NCBI RefSeq assembly: GCF_900497805.2 | Contig: NW_020954630.1 | Span: forward strand, 2,889,573 to 2,953,572 | DNA length: 64,000 nucleotides | Source of the DNA: Vombatus ursinus | Lineage: Eukaryota > Chordata > Mammalia > Diprotodontia > Vombatidae | Reading direction: 5' to 3' | Shown: positions 10,443 to 22,519 of the stretch, piece after piece | How the letters are laid out: each line of letters opens with the position of its first letter | Numbering within the stretch: position 1 is the first letter of the stretch | Translations under genes and position numbers: made by a program | Notes under the pieces: model-generated | Told to the model about the DNA's origin: nothing | What the model saw: the letters and a program-made list of their open reading frames with translations, nothing else | Database searches by the model: none

Positions 10443-10579
10443 TGATTCAGCTATTCTTGCCACGGCAGAGACTGTTAAGCCAAATAGATCTTCTCCTTTT
10501 AAATACCCAGGAAAGAGCTGAAGCATTTCAGATTCTTTTCGAACACATGCAACAGGCTCCAGAATTTTATCCCAAACAC
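10443..10579 (-). CDS. KMT2C: KMT2C exon 53: FYRC domain, second part
   Basis: Encodes GVWDKILEPVACVRKES, then EMLQLFPGYLKGEDLFGL and TVSAVARIAES. This is the core of FYRC, which with FYRN forms one alpha+beta fold of MLL-family proteins. The exon begins with the last two bases of Gly and ends on the Ser codon TCA with donor gtgagtg. Acceptor catttag. Confidence 0.96.
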
Positions 10580-12470
10580 CTAAATGACAAGGATAAAAAT
10601 TACGACATAAAACTGAACAAACACACACAAAAAAACTCAAGAAAAGATACGAAAGAACAGTCAAAAGACTTATTAACAATATTGAATAGACCAAGTAACG
10701 ATAATCACTACATTAATAAGTCCATGAAAATGAGAAGAGTTCATGTTAATCAACCAGAAATTATTCACTATAATAACAAATCAAAATTCAATTCCAGTGA
10801 GTTACTGCAGTTTTCATAATGTCCTCTATATAACTTATGGTGACCAACTTCCTCTCAATATTTTACTTGGGTATTTTACCAAAATCTTAATTAAAAAAAA
10901 AAAACAGCTCATTTTCCCTTGACTAACATAAAATAATCTAAGAAGTCACTCTTAATAAAAAAGCAAATGATCTTAACATCTTTGAATTTCAACACTGTTC
11001 AATAACGAATGATTCACAATGATACGCAATGTAAAAAAATATAATTTTGACATGTTGCCTGCCCTCTAGCTGTCTGCCTTATAATGTGGCTAGAAGTTTT
11101 GTGAGTAGGGAGAGGCAATAACAAGCTAAATTTACTTAACTATTATTAAATTTCTTCTGTGGTTCTGGGACAGTGGGCCAAGGTGAGTACAACTGCCTGC
11201 TTAAGGATGCAAAGCTGGAGTAACAAAGTCAGTTGTATCTATAGAATGTGTGTGAATAGGGACAAGACAAAAACTTTTATCTAATTTTTCTCTGCCCAAC
11301 TCTGCACATGGTCCCAGAGTCATAAGAAATTTAATAAAAGCTAATTTAATTTAGTTTGGCATTGCCTCTCTCTGCTTGCATAACTTCTCCTAGCCAAATT
11401 ATAAGGGAAACAGCTAGAGAGGGCAAGGAACATGTCAAAGTTATATTGTCTGATGATGCCTATCAATGTGGCTAGTTCATTACTGAACAGCTTTGAACTT
11501 CAAAGGCTTTAATAGCTCTAGTTTTAATAGGCTCTGTAATGAAATCCAAATGGAAACTAGATGATGCCTTTATTTGTAAGTATCCATCAATGTATTTCTG
11601 ATTTGATTCCCTTTCTGTTCCTCATAAAGTACAGTAGATGCTGAACTAGAAGCTCACTCCAAACCACTCTTTTTTTTTTATTAAATCCTAAACAGCAACT
11701 TAAGAGCATTCAATGGTTTGCAAGTTCAGAGAGTTGGGTTCTAGTCCTGGCTTTGCCACTCTGTAATTATGGGGAGACAATCTTTGTGGACCTCAGTTTT
11801 CTCATTTATAAAAAGGAGGAGAGTGGATCTGATGACTTCTAAGGTACCTTTCCTTTTAGCTTCAGGGGCAAATCCAATTTTTCTAATATGGCTGACCACA
11901 GTGCACAAGAGCGACATTTAAATTTAAATGATATATCCTGATTTCTAGTCAATCATTTCAGGTAGTCCCAAACCACTAAATTTGGAATGCTGATTCCACT
12001 AGTGCTAATTCTCATTAAATTCTATCCAAGTAAAGGTGTTGGAAGTATTCCTCAGATCTAATTCCCAGAAGATACCAACTCCTGACAGAGTCCATGTGTA
12101 GGTACAGTATAGGAATACCAACAACAGGAGTTTTATGAAATGGGATATAGGTTTCAAGGTGAATAACATGACCTGATTTAACCACTGCCAGAATCATTTT
12201 GGAAAGTTTTTATTTAAAATATATATTGACCTGGATCTTCTGAAGCTACTAGGATCATAGTGTGCCTTCCAAAAATTATATCATAATCCAATTAAGATAG
12301 TACAGAGAATTTCATCTTGTATTTCAAAACATTATTCTCAGCAATTTATCAAAGGTTGCTTTAGAATATAAAAAAAAGAAGCTGAGAGGAATTAGGAAAA
12401 AGGGAGAATACATGGAAAATTCACAGTAATTCTGTGTAACAAAAAAATAGTTAACATAATTGCATGCTAC
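10580..12470 (-). other. KMT2C: KMT2C intron 52
   Basis: A 1.9-kb intron. It holds a MIR-like SINE at about 11735-11850. The rest is AT-rich without recognisable repeats. Confidence 0.85.
11735..11850 (+). repeat. MIR-like SINE
   Basis: Text gggttctagtcctggctttgccac, then cctcagttttctcatttataaaa and gatgacttctaaggtacct, is the typical MIR order, moderately diverged. Confidence 0.65.
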
Positions 12471-13590
12471 CTTTAGGAGAGGTATCAGTAAGAATAAGAT
12501 CTTCATGGCCTTGCTCCACAATCTTGATCACAAACATGGGAAGCCCATCCTTCTCCTCAATAGAACATAAATAGCGACAGCGTCTATTTGCATACCGCAT
12601 ACTCCAGTATAATCTGCTGGCTTCATATCCAACAGGGAAGAGAGCTTTAGAAGAATGGAATGCTTGCATCTGCTGTGGTAACAGCTGACCAATTGTGTGG
12701 AAGATGAGGCTTCCCACTCGGAAAGTGTGGTCACGTTCTCCACGCTGCACAATGCTAGCTATCTGACGAACCTCATCTCGCTGGACATAGACCCTCCTAA
12801 AAACTGCAAAATAACTTAATTCTTGCTCATGAGTTCCCTTTGGCTTGTGCAACGGGCAAAGCATTGTTTTATCCTTAAAAAACATGCATTGTGCTTTAAT
12901 GGCACAGGTAAAGTGATAAATGTTGGTGCACCTAAACCTGTGACAACCGCCAGTGGCACCCATTTTGTGACAGAACACACATTTCATTTGTAGGCCCCTC
13001 CGAAGTGCCAGTTCCACATTTATTAAGGCACCAGCTTGTGTCTCATAGACCTCTGTGGACCAAAGAGCACAGTTCAAATGGACCCAGAGATCTAAGTCAA
13101 GGTTGAGCAGCCTGGCAGGCCCATCAGTTAACCCATCACCTTCTTCATGACAGAAGCAACACTTCCGATAGTCTTTAGGCACAGGGTCGGGTTTCAGGGA
13201 AGTGCCCCGTTTTTTCAGAAACTCATCTATTTCATCTTCACAAGGTGGTTTGAAAGTGCCCTTGGGAATTACAATATGAATGCTCCATTTCTTCCATTTC
13301 ATCCCTTTCCATTTCTTACTTAGTGGTCTACAATCATCAAAAGTACTATGGATGGCTCTCAGGCGAGGTTTCAATTTTACTGTTACTTTCAGTTCATCTG
13401 GCTTTGTTTCTACTTTGGCTGCTTCCAAGGCAGGAGGGAAAGTAATGGGAGGTGATGCTGGGGAAGAGACTTTTTCCTGAAGCTGTGGGAGACAATGGAC
13501 GTCTAAGGTGGAGATGTTGGTACTGTATTGATGGAATGCTTTAGGGGGCAGCTCTTTTGTTGGTGAGTGTGGCAAGGAAGGGAGCGAATC
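12471..13590 (-). CDS. KMT2C: KMT2C exon 52: extended PHD finger, FYRN and start of FYRC
   Basis: Encodes 373 codons plus one base, starting DSLPSLPHSPTKE. A linker with KPDELKVTVKLKPRLR and KKWSIHIVIPKGTFKPP comes first. The extended PHD follows: pre-PHD Cys/His set CCFCHEEGDG..WVHLNCALW, then PHD CVFCHKMGATGGC..YHFTCAIKAQC..LCPLHK. The FYRN region runs from YFAVFRRVYVQRDE through HTFRVGSLIFHTIGQLL to ALFPVGYEASRLYW, and FYRC begins at CRYLCSIEEKDG. In KMT2C/D this extended PHD is implicated in histone H4-tail binding (family knowledge). All zinc ligands look present. Donor gtagca, acceptor tttacag. Confidence 0.97.
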
Positions 13591-14920
13591 CTGTAAAATA
13601 AAAAGAAATCATGTTAGAAAAAACAGTGATAAATAACCCTAAGAATTGTTCAAATTTGAACATGCTTAAACAAAGAAACTCAGATATGGGTGATTTTTTT
13701 TTTTAAACTTAGCTGGGAATAAAGCTTTAGAAATTATAGGGAGAGAGGAAGTAAATAGAGAGCGAGAAGCAGCAGGCTCAGTCTAAGACGTTAAAAGATT
13801 TGACTATAACAGATGATATTAGGGTCAGTCCTGTGACTGATCTTTCAGTTTAATGTTCCTTTAGCTCCTTCTCACTTCAATGGTACTTTTGCCTCTCTTC
13901 CCACTAACCTCTCTAGGTTATATATTAACTCTAATAAAATTTATTATATAACTAAGTCTAATCAACAATACTGTCAGTGGAGATATTCTCTTTAAAAGTG
14001 CTTTAAATAATTCTTTGGATTTATTTAGTGACTTTTCTGCTAAATGTTTCTGCAGAAACACATAACAAAGAGAAGGGAAGTTAAGAAGCAAGACACCCTC
14101 CACTCCCACCCCATTTTCCTCCCTCCCAAAAGAGAATCTTCATGAAAGTGAAATACCTTCAGTACCTAAATATTCTGTGCATAGCAGGTACTTAATAAAG
14201 CTTTACTGAAATCAATTTTTTTGAGAATACATTTTATAGGGATTTTTGGGTATTTGCTGGAAATTGTGTTTTATTAATACATAATATATCAACGCATTTA
14301 AAATGTCTGCTAAATTGCTGCTGAATAGGATAGGAAAAATGACAAGGTTTGTAAAAGTTGAATAATGTTCATGGAGCACATAATCTTAGAAAGGTACTCT
14401 TAACAAGCTTCTACACTATATGAAACCAAATAAAGTAGAGATGTTTTTTTCTGCTGAGATGGAGAGGAATGTACAGGCTTCCCTATACAAAAATATTCAC
14501 TTTCTCAAAAGAATATTTTTTGGAAAGTTTTAAGAAATCAAAAATGGACTCATGAAAGAAATTATTTCAGGTCCTCCAGAACAGAAGGTAGGAAAGTTAT
14601 ATTCAAGTCCCTGACATGACAGTGTTAGGAATGTGATCTGATCTTGAATGAGTTATTTACATTTCCCCCTTTTTTGGACTCTGTCCATTAGATTTTCAAA
14701 CAACTACAGTGCAGAGGAATTTGCCTTCAGTTTTCCATTATATATTACAAATGGTTACAGAATAAAATTAGAGATCAATGATATTAAACTTAAGTGAAGG
14801 TGAAAACCATAATTCCCCTCAATTAATTAGTTCTTCAAGGTTTTACACAATTAGCTCATCAGCTTTATGACAAAAATCAAACAGCACTAAATCATTGCGT
14901 CTTAATGTTGAAATTGTTAC
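13591..14920 (-). other. KMT2C: KMT2C intron 51
   Basis: A 1.33-kb intron. A short trace of a CORE-SINE-like tail (gcaggtacttaataaagctt, near 14185) is visible. The rest is AT-rich and unremarkable. Confidence 0.85.
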
Positions 14921-15028
14921 CTTGTGTTCTAAGTTTTTTCCTTGTACAGTTGTTGAATAAAGAACGAAACAGTTATTACTACAAAATACAATGTCCTTTT
15001 CCCCTCTATCAGAGCTTTCTTGGGAATC
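14921..15028 (-). CDS. KMT2C: KMT2C exon 51: second half of split Cys zinc site
   Basis: Encodes 36 codons, from DSQESSDRGEKD through IVFCSNNCFVLYS to KNLEHK. The CSNNC pair, together with WCCHCK in exon 50, gives a C-x2-C ... C-x3-C arrangement resembling a small zinc ribbon. Zinc binding is my inference. Phase 0 at both ends. Donor gtaaca, acceptor ttttcag. Confidence 0.94.
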
Positions 15029-15414
15029 CTGAAAATCAAAGAGAAAAGGTATGTGAGCATTTCAACATTATAACTCACTCAAAAAACAGCTATTGAGCTA
15101 AAGTTGAACACTGCTGATGAATGTAGCTTAGAACTTTCCTCCTGTCCCTCTGATTTATTATGTCCCCCAGACAAAATGGCAGTGAAAACTGAGTGTCACA
15201 AGCAGAGATTTGTGCTTTGTATCCTATGTTACAGGAAATGTGACTCACTTCTGACTTAAAAGTAAAAGGTAACATTGTCCAAATGTCTAGTACAGACACG
15301 TAGTACATGGAGAGAAATGAACTTAGGAAACATGAGCAGCAGAATTTTTTTTTTCCCTTTTCATATTTTACTTCAGTCTTGAATCTAAGATGACCATAAA
15401 AAGCAGCCAGTTTG

Positions 15415-15482
15415 GCTAGGAAGGAAGGGAAGTAGAGGGAGGGAGAGGGAGAGAGGAAGAAAGAGAGAAAGAGAGAGAGAAG
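15415..15482. repeat. GA-rich low-complexity tract
   Basis: Purine-rich GA/GGA/GAAA repeats on the plus strand, hence a long pyrimidine tract in the KMT2C sense. Confidence 0.85.
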
Positions 15483-15715
15483 CATGCTTGTACTTGTGGT
15501 GCTACTACCACTATTTCCTGTTCCTTCCTTCCCCCTGCAAAAAAAACCTGGAGTTTACAAAATTGAAGCTAATGTCTTATGTCTGGTTGATTACTTACAA
15601 TGTAAAATAGATTACTGCACCATTCAAACTTTGGAATACTTAACAGTTATGAATCCTGAATACTCACATACACATAGATACAGACAGACAGACATGTATG
15701 GTTACCCCCAAAGTA

Positions 15716-16310
15716 TTTTTTTTTAAATTAATTTATTTTTAGTTTTCAACATTCACTTCCACAAGATTTTGAGTTCCAAATTTTCTCCCCATCTCTTCCC
15801 TCCCCCCCACCCCAAGACAGCATGCATTCTGAATACTCCATGCCCCCAATCTGCCCTTCCTTCTATCAAACTCCCCCCCTTTCTCTTATCCTCTTCTCCT
15901 TCTATTTTCCTGTAGGACAGGAAAGATTTCTATACCCCATTGCCTGTATATCTTATTTCCCAGTTGTATGTAAAAACAATTTTTAACATTTGTTTTTAAA
16001 ACTTTTGAGTTCTAAATTCTCTCCCTTCTTCCCTCCGCACCCACCCTCATTGAGAAGGCAAGCAATTCGATATAGGTTATACATGTGTAGTCATGCAAAA
16101 CATTTCCATAATAGTCATGTTGTGTAAGACTATATTTCCCTCCATCCTATCCACTCCCTGTTTATTCTATTCTCTCCTTTGACCCTGTCTTTCCTCAAAA
16201 GTGTTTGCTTCTGATTATCCTCTCTCCCAATCTGCCCTCCTATTATCCCTCCTATTTTCCTGTAGGATAAGATAAATTTTCATACCCAATTGAGTATGTA
16301 TGTCTCAAAG
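15716..16310. repeat. marsupial interspersed repeat, family not assigned
   Basis: Pyrimidine-rich sequence with two related blocks, each containing gagttc(c/t)aaat followed by ctctccc-type text. The blocks are near 15760 and 16007. It also contains gaaggcaagcaattcgatataggttatacatgtg near 16055. Related text recurs at about 22520-22830. I recognise it as a common marsupial repeat but cannot place it in a class. Confidence 0.5.
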
Positions 16311-16450
16311 TCTTTAATAACTTAAATCTGCACTATGAGTCTCTCTCTGTTTTTTACTATCTCTCTCTTTATATTTTTATATGTATATATGTATATATAT
16401 CTTGTGCAAATCTACTTTAATTGAGAAAAGGCAATATAGCTTTTAGATAC

Positions 16451-16590
16451 CTGTTTCAGAAAGCCTGGAGCTTTAAAAGATTTCCGAACACCACTACCAA
16501 GAATGACCACTTTACAATGACAACACCATTGTGGTCTGAGTGCAGAGTTATCAGTAATATTTTGATTATGATCCTTATAACCAGCTAGAC
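16451..16590 (-). CDS. KMT2C: KMT2C exon 50: first half of split Cys zinc site
   Basis: Encodes the last two bases of Gly plus 46 codons: LAGYKDHNQNITD, then ALRPQWCCHCKVVILGSGVR and KSFKAPGFLKQ. WCCHCK supplies the first Cys pair of a putative zinc site completed by exon 51. The last seven residues (APGFLKQ) differ from the human residues I recall (DLTLLNK) with no change in length, in an otherwise well conserved exon. Acceptor tttcag, donor gtatct. Confidence 0.94.
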
Positions 16591-17613
16591 CTGAAAAATA
16601 AAAATTTGTTAAGAGATTATAAACACCTGGAGACATGAATGCACTTCAAGTGAAATGATATACTATGGAATTGCAAATAAACAATAAGGAAATATTTACA
16701 ATTGAATTCACAATGACAAGCCTTATTTGAGGAAAGAGTTTAAGAGAATAACAGAGGGCTAAGACTTAATTTAGGAAGATATAGAGAATCAGGTAAAAGT
16801 TGCATAATTTTATTAATACAAAGAAAATTCAGACATAGACTAAGCAGCACTTTCTATTATAGACATGAACTAAATACAATTATTATTCAACAAAAGTTAT
16901 TATTTTTAATTCACACAGCATACATAATAGATTTTATGCAAGCAAAAATGAAATAAAATGACAAAGATTTACAAAAAATGCTTATGCATTAATAAAAAAG
17001 ATTCATTGTTGTGAAATAGTGCTTCTAGCAGAACCTCATATGAAAGAGCTGATTTTAAAAAAAAATCAATTGTCAATTAGCCTATTTAAATTATTCCTCC
17101 CCAAATAGACCATTTTGTTGTTCAGTCATTTCATCTATTATTATTATTCTTCATGTTCCCATTTGAAGTTTTCTTGGCATTTATACTGGAGTGTTTTCCA
17201 TTTCCTTCTCCAGCTCATTTGACAGACGAGGAAACTAAGGCAAACAGGGTTAAAATGATTTGCTCAGGGTCACACAGCTAGTATGTGTATGAGGTCAGAT
17301 ATGAAGTCAGGAAAATGAGTTTTCCTGACTCCAGGCCTAGTACTCTATCCACTGTACCACCTAGCTATACCAACTAGACTTACAAGTATATTTTGTTTTA
17401 TACTGCAATTCCACATACTTGTAGAGAATAGAAAAGGACACCTAACGAAGTCCTAAGGATTCAGGAAATGTCTGAATAAAAAATATAATGCATATTATCC
17501 CCTCTTGGCTGGTACAGTATACAAATATTAGTTATAAACTCCTAAAAAACAAACTGAGCAATCTTATCTTAAGGATTAAGAATTACAAATGAGAATGTCA
17601 TAAACTAACTCAC
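16591..17613 (-). other. KMT2C: KMT2C intron 49
   Basis: A 1.0-kb intron with donor gtgagt. It contains an RTE-tailed SINE at 17111-17369. The rest is AT-rich. Confidence 0.85.
17111..17369 (-). mobile_element. tRNA-derived SINE with RTE/BovB-type tail (MAR1-like)
   Basis: The plus strand begins ..ttgttcagtcatttcatc.., then ttttcttggcatttatactggagtg and catttccttctccagctca, which is the RTE/BovB 3' tail shared with ruminant BovB elements. It then reads through gaggaaactaaggcaaacag and cacacagctag to the tRNA-like head read in reverse (accacctagct). So the head is on the right and the element is in KMT2C sense. Flanks ccaaatagac (17101-17110) and ccaactagac (17370-17379) look like a target duplication with one change. 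Confidence 0.75.
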
Positions 17614-17866
17614 CATTGCTTGTTGGAGGAAATGGCATATTTGGTTGTTTGAGTTTGTAAGAGGCTACTAGTCTTCCATGGCTCATGGATACTGGTGGAG
17701 GAGCATGTGGGAGTAACTGTTGCCGATATTCTAAGCCAGAACTTACGCGAGAGCCGTTTATCAAGCCCACGTGGGAAGGAATATCTGGAGCATTACTGAC
17801 CTCGTAACTGTTAGGAATTCGTACGTGAAGAAGGTCGGAAAATGCAGCCACAACACTACTAATATT
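17614..17866 (-). CDS. KMT2C: KMT2C exon 49
   Basis: Encodes 84 codons plus one base, from NISSVVAAFSDLLHVRIPNS to PFPPTSN plus the first base of Gly. SYEVSNAPDIPSHVGL and LKQPNMPFPP follow the human order closely, with scattered substitutions in the middle. SDLLHVRIPNSYEV is the best conserved block. No named domain. Donor gtgagt, acceptor tttttag. Confidence 0.95.
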
Positions 17867-18230
17867 CTAAAAACAAGTAAATATTTGGATGTTATCCAAA
17901 GGTAACAATGAACAAGAGGATATCATAATAGCATTGTTTTAAGAAATCTTCCTGTTACATTATTTGGAACTTAATGATTTCTCAAAAAAAAATTTTAATA
18001 TTTGACAAATAGCAATATTAACTGCACTATAATAGAGGTAAAAACACATAGTTATGAGTACTCCCTGCACCAGGGTAAAACAGAAATCTATTAGTGCTTT
18101 TCTGTGCAATTCTTCCGTGTATCATTCTAAAAATATTCCAGAACTCTACCCAACATACTCAAAACCTTATCTTGGTCTCTTCTGTAGCAGCTTTTGAGCC
18201 ATCTGTCTATTATCATTCTTCACTCTATAT

Positions 18231-18325
18231 CAGGGCTTATTAAACTTTTTCTACTTGTGACCCCTTCTGCACTTATTAAACTGTGGATCACAACCCCATA
18301 TAGAGTCCTACAGCTGAAGAAGTGC
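18231..18325. repeat. TIR-like MITE scrap
   Basis: Text cttattaaactttttctacttgtgacccc and, soon after, ttaaactgtggatcacaacccc resemble the two ends of a common marsupial short element with (t)cttaaactgtgggtc(g)c(g)acccc termini. A similar 45-bp scrap fills a gap in the L1 at 37552. Confidence 0.35.
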
Positions 18326-18945
18326 TGCCGAGTCTATGTAACTCACTCCCTTACCCAGTCATACATATCCTTCATGTCAGTGACACTACTTTTTACTTGT
18401 CACTCCTTTCAACAAATAGCCTACTTACTTCCATCATTTATCTTTCCATTTTGTACCTCCAATTGTAGTTGCACAAAAATTCACAGCCAAACTGGTATCA
18501 TTAATTGCTATTAAAAAGGAAGGCAGTGGCAGGAGTAAACAGTTTTGAAAAACTGAAATTCTGCACAACTCAGATATGGTTCAGTCCAATTTCCTCCTCC
18601 TCCTAAATACTGGCTCCATCTTATTATCCATCTGCAGTTTCCTTCTAAGATGCACACCATCAAATAAAAGATAAAGAGAAATCTTGCTTCCTATAACTCG
18701 GGAATTGTGTGATTCGAGTCACCTGCAAAAATCTACATGTTTCTACAGACAACCTCCATGCCTACAAAGACCTTTCCAATTTAGGATTATAGGAGATAGG
18801 AAGCCTATGAACTGATAAGTGATGATATATTCTTGCTTGCCTTTTTTGGGTACTGCTTTTTATTTTTTTTCCTCCTAATTCTCCTACTTTCCTGTTGAGT
18901 AAGATATATTTCAATAAAGGGTTATGGAAACAGAGATTAAAAATT

Positions 18946-21880
18946 AATTAGACACTAAGAATGAGTGGGTCAAAGAAGAGATCATAGAAACAATCACTAA
19001 TTTCACTGAAGAGAATGACAACAATGAGACAACACTCCAAAATTTGTGGGATGCAGCCAAAGTAATACTTAGGGGAAAATGTATATCTCCAAACATACAT
19101 ATCAGTAAAAGAGAGAAGGAGCAGACCAATGAATCGGGTGTGCAATTAAAAATACTAGAAAGAGACCAAATTAATCCTCCCCAACTAAATGCTGAAATGG
19201 AAATACTGAAAATCAAAGGAGATTAATAAAATGTAAAATTTTAAAAAAAGACAGAGAACAAAAAAACTAGGAGCTGGCTTTTATGGAAAAAAACAAACAA
19301 ACAAAACCAACATAACAGATCAACCACTGGTTAATTCGATTATAAAAAGAAAGAAGAAAACCAAATTACTAGAATCAAATACGAGAAAGGGAAAATCACC
19401 ACCAATAAAGATAAAATTAAAGCTATTATTAAGAGTTACTTTGCCCAATTACATATCAGTAAAACTGACAATCTAAGTGAAATGGATGACTATTCCAAAA
19501 AATAAAAACTGCCCAGATTAACAGAAGAGGAAACAGAATATTTAAATAACCCTATCTTAGAAAAAGAAATTGAACAAGTCATCAACGGGATCCCTAAGAA
19601 AATATCCCCAGTACCAGATAGAGTCAGAAGTTAATTCTACCAAATGTTAATTAATTAACAATTAATCCCAATACTACAAAACCTATCTGAAAAAAAAAAA
19701 TAAAGTAGGAGTTCCACCAAATTCCTTCTACAACACAAATATGGTGCTAATAACTAAATAAGGGAGAGCAAACAGAGAAAGAAAACTACAGACCAACTTC
19801 CTTAATGAATATTGTTGCAAAAATTTAAAATAAAATATTAGCAAGGAGATCATAGCAATATATCACAAAGATCACATATTATAACCAGGTGGAATTTTTA
19901 CTAGGAATGCAGGGCTGATTCAATATCAGGAAATTCAATACCAGGAAAACTATCACCATAATTAACCATATCAACAACAAAAGCAAAAAAACAAAACAAT
20001 AACAACAAAACACCCCAATCCCTCATCACATGATTATATATCCACGGATGCAGAAAAAGCCTTTGACAAAATACAATACCCATTTCTATTAAAAATACTA
20101 GAAGCCATAGGAATAAATGGAGCCTTTCTTCTGAAGTGTCTATCTAAAACAATAAGCATTATCTGTAATGAAGATAAACTTGAACCCTTCCCAATAAGAT
20201 AAGATGTGAAGCAAGGATGTACATAATTACCACTATCACTCAATAGAAATACTAGTTGTAACAAGACAAGAAACAGAAGAAATAAAAATAGGCAATGAGG
20301 GAAAAAAACTATCACTTTGCAGATGATACAATGGTATTCTTAGAGAACCCTAGAGAATCAACTAAAAACTATTTGAAACAATTAACAACTTCAGCAAAGT
20401 TGCAGAATATAAAATAAACCCATATAAATCATCAGCATTTCTACATATTACCAACAAAGTCCAGGAGCAAGAGACAGAAAAAGAAATTCCACTTAAAATA
20501 AATGTAGACAATATAAAATACTTGGGAGTCTACCTACTAAGACAAACCACATGAACACAACTGTAAAACACTTTTCACACAAATAGAGTGAGATCGAAAC
20601 AACTGGAGAAATATCAATTGCTCATGGGTAGGCTGAGCCAATATAATAAAAACTACAATTCTACCTAAGTTAATTTACTCATTAAGTGCCACACCAATCA
20701 AACAACCAAAAAATTATTTTATAGAGCTAGAAAACAAAATAACAAAAATCCATCTGGAAGAACGAAGGGTCAAAAATATCAAGGGAATCAAAGAAAAAAA
20801 ATGTTAAGGAAGACGGCTTAGCAATTCTAGATTTAAGCAAGAATCATCAAAACAATCTGGTACTGCATAAGAAATAGAGTGGTGGATCACTGGAATAGAT
20901 TAGGTACACAACACACTGGTAAATGACCAGAGTATGCTAGTGTTTGATAAATGTAAAGGTCCAAGCTCTGTGGATGAGAATTTACTATTTAATAAAAATT
21001 GCTTGGCAAATTGGAAAGTAATTTGGCAGAACCTAGGCATGGACCAAAATCTCACACTGTATATATACCAAGATAACGTTAAAATGAATAAATGATTTAA
21101 ACAGAAAGAGTGATATCACAAATTAGAGGGAAATGTACCTGAAAAATCTATGGATTAGGGAGAATTTATGATCAAATAATAGAGAGGATCATGGGAAGTA
21201 AAATATATAATTTTGATTACATGAAATTTGAAAGCTTTTGCACAAACAAAATACAGACAAAATTAGGCAGAAGAAAGTAAAATGGGAAAAAATTTTACAG
21301 CAAGTGTCTCAAATATAGGCCTCCTTTCACAAATACATAGAGAAATGAACCAAATTTATAAAAATAAGAGCCTGATAAATGTTCAAATGATATGAACAAG
21401 CAGTTTTCAGAAGAAGAAATCACAGCTATCAAAAGTTACATGAAAAAATGCTCTGAATCACTATTGATTATAGACATGCAAATTAAAACAATTCTGAGGT
21501 ATCACCTGACACAACTTCAGCTACTAAACCTATACCCTACAGAGATCAAAGAAAGAAATAAAAAAGATCAAAACTGGAAATAAATTTGCTACCTATTGGC
21601 TAAGAAAATTATATCTGTATTTAATGGAATATTATGCCATAAGTAATGGTGAAACAGTTTCAGAAGAAAGTGAAATCTATATGAATTAATGAAAAGTGAA
21701 ATAAATAAAGTAGAGAACATTTTACAAAATGATAGTATTATTACAAAGAAAAACAACTTTGAATGGCTTCTGAAATCTGATCAATGCAATGAGAAACCAC
21801 AAGTATGGAGGACTGAATATGACATGCCACCCACCTCCTAAAAGAGAGGTAATGGACTTAAAATGCAGAATGATCATGAA
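18946..21880 (+). mobile_element. LINE-1 (marsupial), 5'-truncated ORF2 and 3' UTR
   Basis: Begins inside ORF2 (gaatgagtgggtcaaagaa..) and continues through the reverse transcriptase region. The YADD box is recognisable near 20310 as gcagatgatacaatgg in place of the usual text. It ends with an L1-like 3' part (aagagaggtaatggacttaaaatgcagaatga). Frames are broken by many stops and indels, so it is old. It is antisense to KMT2C. Confidence 0.85.
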
Positions 21881-21885
21881 ACCAT

Positions 21886-22360
21886 TAACAATATCATAAA
21901 GAATCAAGAACTCCTATTCAACGATCCTTCTCAGAACCCAGAGAAAAAGTCTAAAAACATATCCAAAGAAGAAAAATAAAGTATTAATATTCATTTGGAA
22001 GAAGTTTGATATTTAAATGAAAGAATAAATAAATCTTAAAGAAGCTAAACTAAAATACATTCCCAGTACCATTGATCATAACAGACATTCTGGAATAAAC
22101 GCAAGTCAGCATAATAGTGATCATATCACACCAATGAAATTGACTGTTTGCTAACATGCCTTGATGAATGTCCATTAATTAACTTCAATTCAAAAAGCCT
22201 TTATTAAATATTATATGCAAAGAACTAAAGGAAGGAAATAAAACTGAACAAGACAACATCAAAATTGGCAGATATAAAAATCATCTAACATTCATAGAGC
22301 ACTTATTATGAACATACTGCAGGGGATACAAAACTAATGAGATATTGTCCAATGCAGAAT
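21886..22360 (+). repeat. paralogous segment A (partner at 40084-40556)
   Basis: Aligns in order and orientation with 40084-40556 in intron 43. The clearest blocks are gaagaaaaataaagtattaa, tattcatttgga..gtttgatatttaaatga, aataaataaatctta, tctggaataaac, ttaattaactt and ggggatacaaaac. I estimate roughly 80% identity by eye. Its second half contains MIR/CORE-like tails. Both copies lie just downstream of an L1 remnant. Confidence 0.7.
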
Positions 22361-22519
22361 GAAACATACATGGGTTTTACTCAATTATGCATATTGATGA
22401 GACATTTATTTATTTTTAAATGTTCAATGACAGGGCCATGGAAGGAAAATATATAATATACATAATATATATTATATATAAAACATATAATAAATACTTT
22501 TAAATAATTTTTATAGATT

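Larger units (their letters stand above)
15029..16450 (-). other. KMT2C: KMT2C intron 50
   Basis: A 1.4-kb intron. It contains a GA-rich low-complexity tract (about 15415-15482), an unassigned interspersed repeat (about 15716-16310) and a short AT-rich run near 16370-16400. Confidence 0.85.

Noticed and set aside
12324-12752. Minus-strand frames next to and overlapping exon 52
   Set aside because: Out-of-frame shadows or intron read-through; the conserved reading and splice phases fix the true exon at 12471-13590.
15716-16310. Possible LTR-type element (also 22520-22830)
   Set aside because: The text is a familiar marsupial repeat but I see no paired terminal repeats, primer site or coding remains, so I left it as an unassigned repeat.
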